NCBI GenBank assembly: GCA_963847945.1
Contig: CAWKBX010000009.1
Span: 744,001-808,000 of the forward strand
Direction: 5' to 3'
Length of the DNA stretch: 64,000 nucleotides
Origin: JANMJD01 sp963847945
GTDB lineage: Bacteria > Actinomycetota > Acidimicrobiia > Acidimicrobiales > Ilumatobacteraceae
In this document: positions 61,952-64,000 of the stretch, in pieces
Numbering within the stretch: position 1 is the stretch's first letter
How the letters are laid out: each line of letters opens with the position of its first letter
Translations under genes and position numbers: made by a program
The notes under the pieces: generated by a model
Databases searched by the model: none
Seen by the model: only the letters and a program-made list of their open reading frames with translations
Told to the model about the DNA's origin: nothing

Positions 61952-64000
61952 ATGCGAATTTTGCATCGGTTCGGTCGTCGGATCACCGTCGTCGCCGCCC
62001 TCGGCGGGCTGGTGGCCGGAGCCATTGGCGCCGTTGCCACGGCTCCCCCAGCCCACGCGGCCGAGGGGGTGATCAGTATTGCTGCGGCCAGTATCACCGA
62101 AGGCAATGCCGGCGTGAAGACTCTGGAAGTCGCCTTTTCCTCCTCCGATGCGCGAACGGTCAACTGCGAGGTCAACTGGACGCTGACCGATGTCACGGCG
62201 ACCAACGGAACCGACTACACCCCCCAGGCCGGTCAGCGACTTGGCTTAGGTGCCGGTGCGGCCTTCAGCGATCAACTCACGACGGTCCTGCGAGTCAACG
62301 GCGACACCACCGTCGAAGGTGATGAGACGGTCCAGATGACGCTCGTCAACGACGTAGACGCCGAGTTGGACTGCATCATCGGCGGTACGACCAGCGTGCT
62401 GTTGACCATCACCAATGACGACTCCAACGCCGCCTCGACGATCAGCGTTGCCGATGCCGGCTTTGCCGAGGGCGATGGCAACGGTCACGTCGAATCGGTG
62501 ATCATCACGTCATCACCGAACCCAGTGTCGCTGAGCTGTGAGTTCAACTTCGCCTTGGTCGACGTCACGGCAACCATCGGCTCCGACTATCAGCTCGCCT
62601 CGGCCGGCGGCGTCATGAGCGCCGGGCAGACCACGCTGTCGACCTCGGCCGTACGAATCTTCGGCGACACCGCCTTCGAGGGCGACGAGACGTTCACCTT
62701 GCGGCTCGTCAACGACACCGACGCCAATCTCGACTGCCCGATCGGTGACGCCGAGGCGACGATCACCATCGTCGACGACGACACGGCCCTGCCGATCCGT
62801 CGGATGACCATCGCTGATACCAGCCTCGTCGAGGGTGACTCTGGCACCAGCCAGATGCTGTTCCACCTGCACCTCGATGGCCCGGCGAACGGAGACGAGA
62901 CCGTCGTGTTGAACACCGTCGATGGGACGGCGACTGCAGGTTCAGACTTCACGGGGGTGACCAACCAGACGTTCGCGTTCAACGCGGCGATACCGATCGC
63001 ACGTTTGCCGTCGACATCGCCGGCGACACCAGCGTCGAACCGAACCAGACCTTCACGCTGGTGCCGAGCAATCAGGCCAACGTCGCCTTCGGGGTACACC
63101 ACGTCGGCGAGGGAACGATCCTCAACGACGACGGCAACCCGATCAACTCGGCAACGATGAACGGTTTTTCCGTCGACGAGGGTGATTCGGGTTCGCAGTC
63201 GGTCGGCATCAGCGTGGTGCTCAACGGCCCGGCCAACGGCAACGAGGCGTTCACCATCTCGACCTCCGACGGATCGGCGACCGCCGGTAGCGACTACAAC
63301 GCCCTCACCCAGAATGTCTCATTCTCCGCTGGTCAATCGGCTCGGACGGTTTTTCTCAACATTCTCGGCGACACCGGCCTCGAACCCGACGAGACGATCA
63401 TCATCACCGTCACCAACATCCAAAACTTCACGATGACATCGAGAACCGCAACGATCACCATCACCAACGACGACACCGCCGCGGTGGTGCCATCGGTGGT
63501 CTCTGTGCCGACCACCCAGACGGTGTCGGAGGGCGGGCCCAAGTACGCCGTGACGACCACGATGACCAACCCAGCGGGACGGACCTGCCGAGTCAGCTAC
63601 TCGACGACCAATGGAACTGCGGGGGCCGGCGACTTCTCGGGGGTCATCGGTGAACTGAACACCCACGTGGCGCAGGCCACTGCGACCCAAACGTTCGAGA
63701 TCTTCGAAGACCTCCTGGTCGAAGGCGACGAGTCATTCACCGTCACGATGAGCCTTGACACCACATTCTCAGACCCGACTTGCCAACTTGGCAACTCCAC
63801 GATGACCGTCACGATCACCGACAACGATTCCCCGCCCCCGCCACCGACCATCCGTAGCCTGTCGATCAGCGACGCGGCGCGCCTCGAAGGAAACTCCGGG
63901 ACCACCCATTTGGCGTTCACGCTCGCGCTGTCGGGAGTGGCGAACGGCAACGAAACCGTACGAGTTTCCACTCAGTCGGGAACGGCATCGACGATCAGCG
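61952..64000 (+). CDS. Secreted Calx-beta repeat protein, frameshifted, running off the window
   Basis: From the ATG at 61952 (GGAG upstream): a signal peptide with hydrophobic core at about 12-33 and cleavage near AHAAEG. Then Calx-beta units: GVISIAAASITEGNAG, DTTVEGDETVQMTLVN, DTAFEGDETFTLRLVNDTD and so on, which bind Ca2+ in other proteins. At about 62986 one missing G breaks the frame (AFNA-GDTDRTFAVDIAG when repaired). The other frame then stays open to the right edge with further repeats (GDTGLEPDETIIITVTN, DLLVEGDESFTVTMSLD). Probably a large surface protein of calcium-binding, adhesion type. The C-terminus is outside the window. Confidence 0.8.

Overview
The window is 64 kb of GC-rich, gene-dense bacterial DNA. 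Several features point to a high-GC Actinobacteriota, most likely the class Acidimicrobiia; this is inferred from gene content, not from a marker gene. They include a b6-like split cytochrome b with a diheme cytochrome c, a Rieske protein with a long membrane N-terminus, many GTG starts, a GntK/AlkB/AlkZ/UPF0158 complement and secreted Calx-beta and Ig-type proteins. No rRNA or tRNA gene was recognised. At least six genes (a small winged helix, cas7, cas8c, alkB, a ferredoxin reductase and a Calx-beta protein) are each broken by exactly one inserted or missing base, while their neighbours are intact. That pattern fits residual indel error in the assembly at least as well as real gene decay, and it affects how every broken gene here should be read.

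Layout. 0-7.8 kb: respiratory operon on the minus strand (membrane protein, 2[4Fe-4S] ferredoxin, cytochrome b N-half, cytochrome b C-half, Rieske, diheme cytochrome c, membrane protein, nuoA, nuoB, nuoC running off the left edge), with a divergent membrane-anchored monoheme cytochrome c. 7.6-9.8 kb: a GGDEF membrane protein and a secreted protein. 10-16.1 kb: a minus-strand operon SDR - ThuA - acoA - acoB - acoX - acoC, an acetoin-type 2-oxo acid dehydrogenase system without its own E3. 16.4-22.4 kb: DEAD-box helicase, dCMP deaminase, AbiEi/DUF559 protein, phytoene-desaturase-like FAD enzyme and DUF2238-like membrane protein. Three copies of a 47-bp hairpin element lie in the gaps of this stretch. 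22.5-31.8 kb: a polyol uptake and oxidation locus (SDR, ABC ATPase, two permeases and lipoprotein in one direction; mannitol-type dehydrogenase, DeoR regulator and inositol-phosphatase-like enzyme in the other) with a strong palindrome in the divergent promoter region. 32-40.7 kb: a 1595-residue secreted propeller/Ig protein, FAD-linked oxidase, ChrA chromate transporter and AlkZ-like protein.

40.9-51.4 kb: a type I-C CRISPR-Cas system. The array has 41 full repeats plus a degenerate terminal one, followed by a leader and then cas2, cas1, cas4, cas7, cas8c, cas5 and cas3, all read leftwards. Cas7 and cas8c, the two main Cascade subunits, are each frameshifted. 51.5-64 kb: an RNase Sa/barstar pair, UPF0158-Phd-like protein, AlkD, CaiB/BaiF CoA transferase, XRE regulator, SnoaL fragment, membrane protein, TrmH/SpoU methyltransferase, AlkB, gluconokinase, class III aminotransferase, ferredoxin reductase preceded by a 159-bp tandem duplication, and a secreted Calx-beta protein running off the right edge.

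The least explained elements are the 47-bp hairpin family, the 159-bp duplicated element with a related sequence at 6.95 kb, the shared N-terminal IPEHLL-type motif in two respiratory-chain proteins, the paired look-alike spacers in the CRISPR array, and the UPF0158-Phd-like fusion.
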